Positions 6,070 to 6,102 of a stretch of 6,102 nt of DNA are shown in pieces; within the stretch, counting starts at the first letter, position 1; each line of letters opens with the position of its first letter. The DNA is taken from contig NZVP01000067.1 in NCBI GenBank assembly GCA_002697405.1, forward strand, positions 9,184 through 15,285, given 5' to 3'. Both the position numbers and the translations under genes were made by a program. The stretch is from Flammeovirgaceae bacterium (GTDB lineage Bacteria > Bacteroidota > Bacteroidia > Cytophagales > MED-G16). The notes beneath the pieces are model-generated. The model searched no databases. It was given only the letters and a program-made list of their open reading frames with translations, and was not told where the DNA came from.

Positions 6070-6102
6070 AGTTTATTCGACAATAATAAAAGTATAATTC
6101 TT

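Overview
This is a strongly AT-rich window with five closely packed genes. It most likely comes from a marine-type member of the Bacteroidetes (Flavobacteriales-like). Four things point there. No start codon is preceded by a Shine-Dalgarno sequence at usable spacing; leaders are A/T-rich instead. Two upstream regions carry an exact match to the Bacteroidetes -7 promoter box TAnnTTTG. The SMC head carries the YAIIEL variant where most bacterial SMC proteins have a Gln-Gly Q-loop. The acyl-CoA dehydrogenase N-terminus (a GGEFL stretch near residue 10) also looks like that phylum. The species cannot be named from the window.

Layout, left to right. A partial acyl-CoA dehydrogenase gene on the minus strand (1-893, C-terminal half beyond the left edge) lies 4 bp downstream of an smc gene (898-3426, minus), so the two probably share a transcript. 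A short divergent spacer follows, with candidate promoters facing both ways. Next is a small plus-strand gene for a membrane-anchored, highly charged protein of unknown function (3472-3918). It ends exactly where the convergent citrate synthase gene ends (3919-5205, minus), with no spacer. A prohibitin-like SPFH membrane protein gene (5213-6043, minus) lies 7 bp upstream of gltA and is probably transcribed with it from a promoter near 6062-6069. No stretch over 300 bp lacks a gene. I see no tRNA, rRNA, CRISPR array, insertion sequence or other mobile element.

The most unusual item is the SMC protein. Both halves of its ATPase head look complete and functional: Walker A, signature, Walker B, D-loop and switch His are all present. 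But the protein is only 842 residues, against roughly 1,170-1,190 for typical bacterial SMC. The whole stretch between the head halves (residues about 171-641) is Lys/Glu/Asn/Ser-rich coiled coil with one glycine and one proline. There is therefore no room for the globular, glycine-rich hinge that normally dimerises SMC, and there is no CxxC zinc hook. This is either a natural hinge-less, short-armed SMC or an in-frame assembly deletion. Sequencing reads and relatives would settle which.

Functionally the window mixes housekeeping roles: chromosome organisation (SMC), fatty acid beta-oxidation entry (acyl-CoA dehydrogenase), TCA cycle entry (citrate synthase) and membrane organisation or protein quality control (prohibitin-like). 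There is no sign of a defence island or of horizontally acquired cargo.
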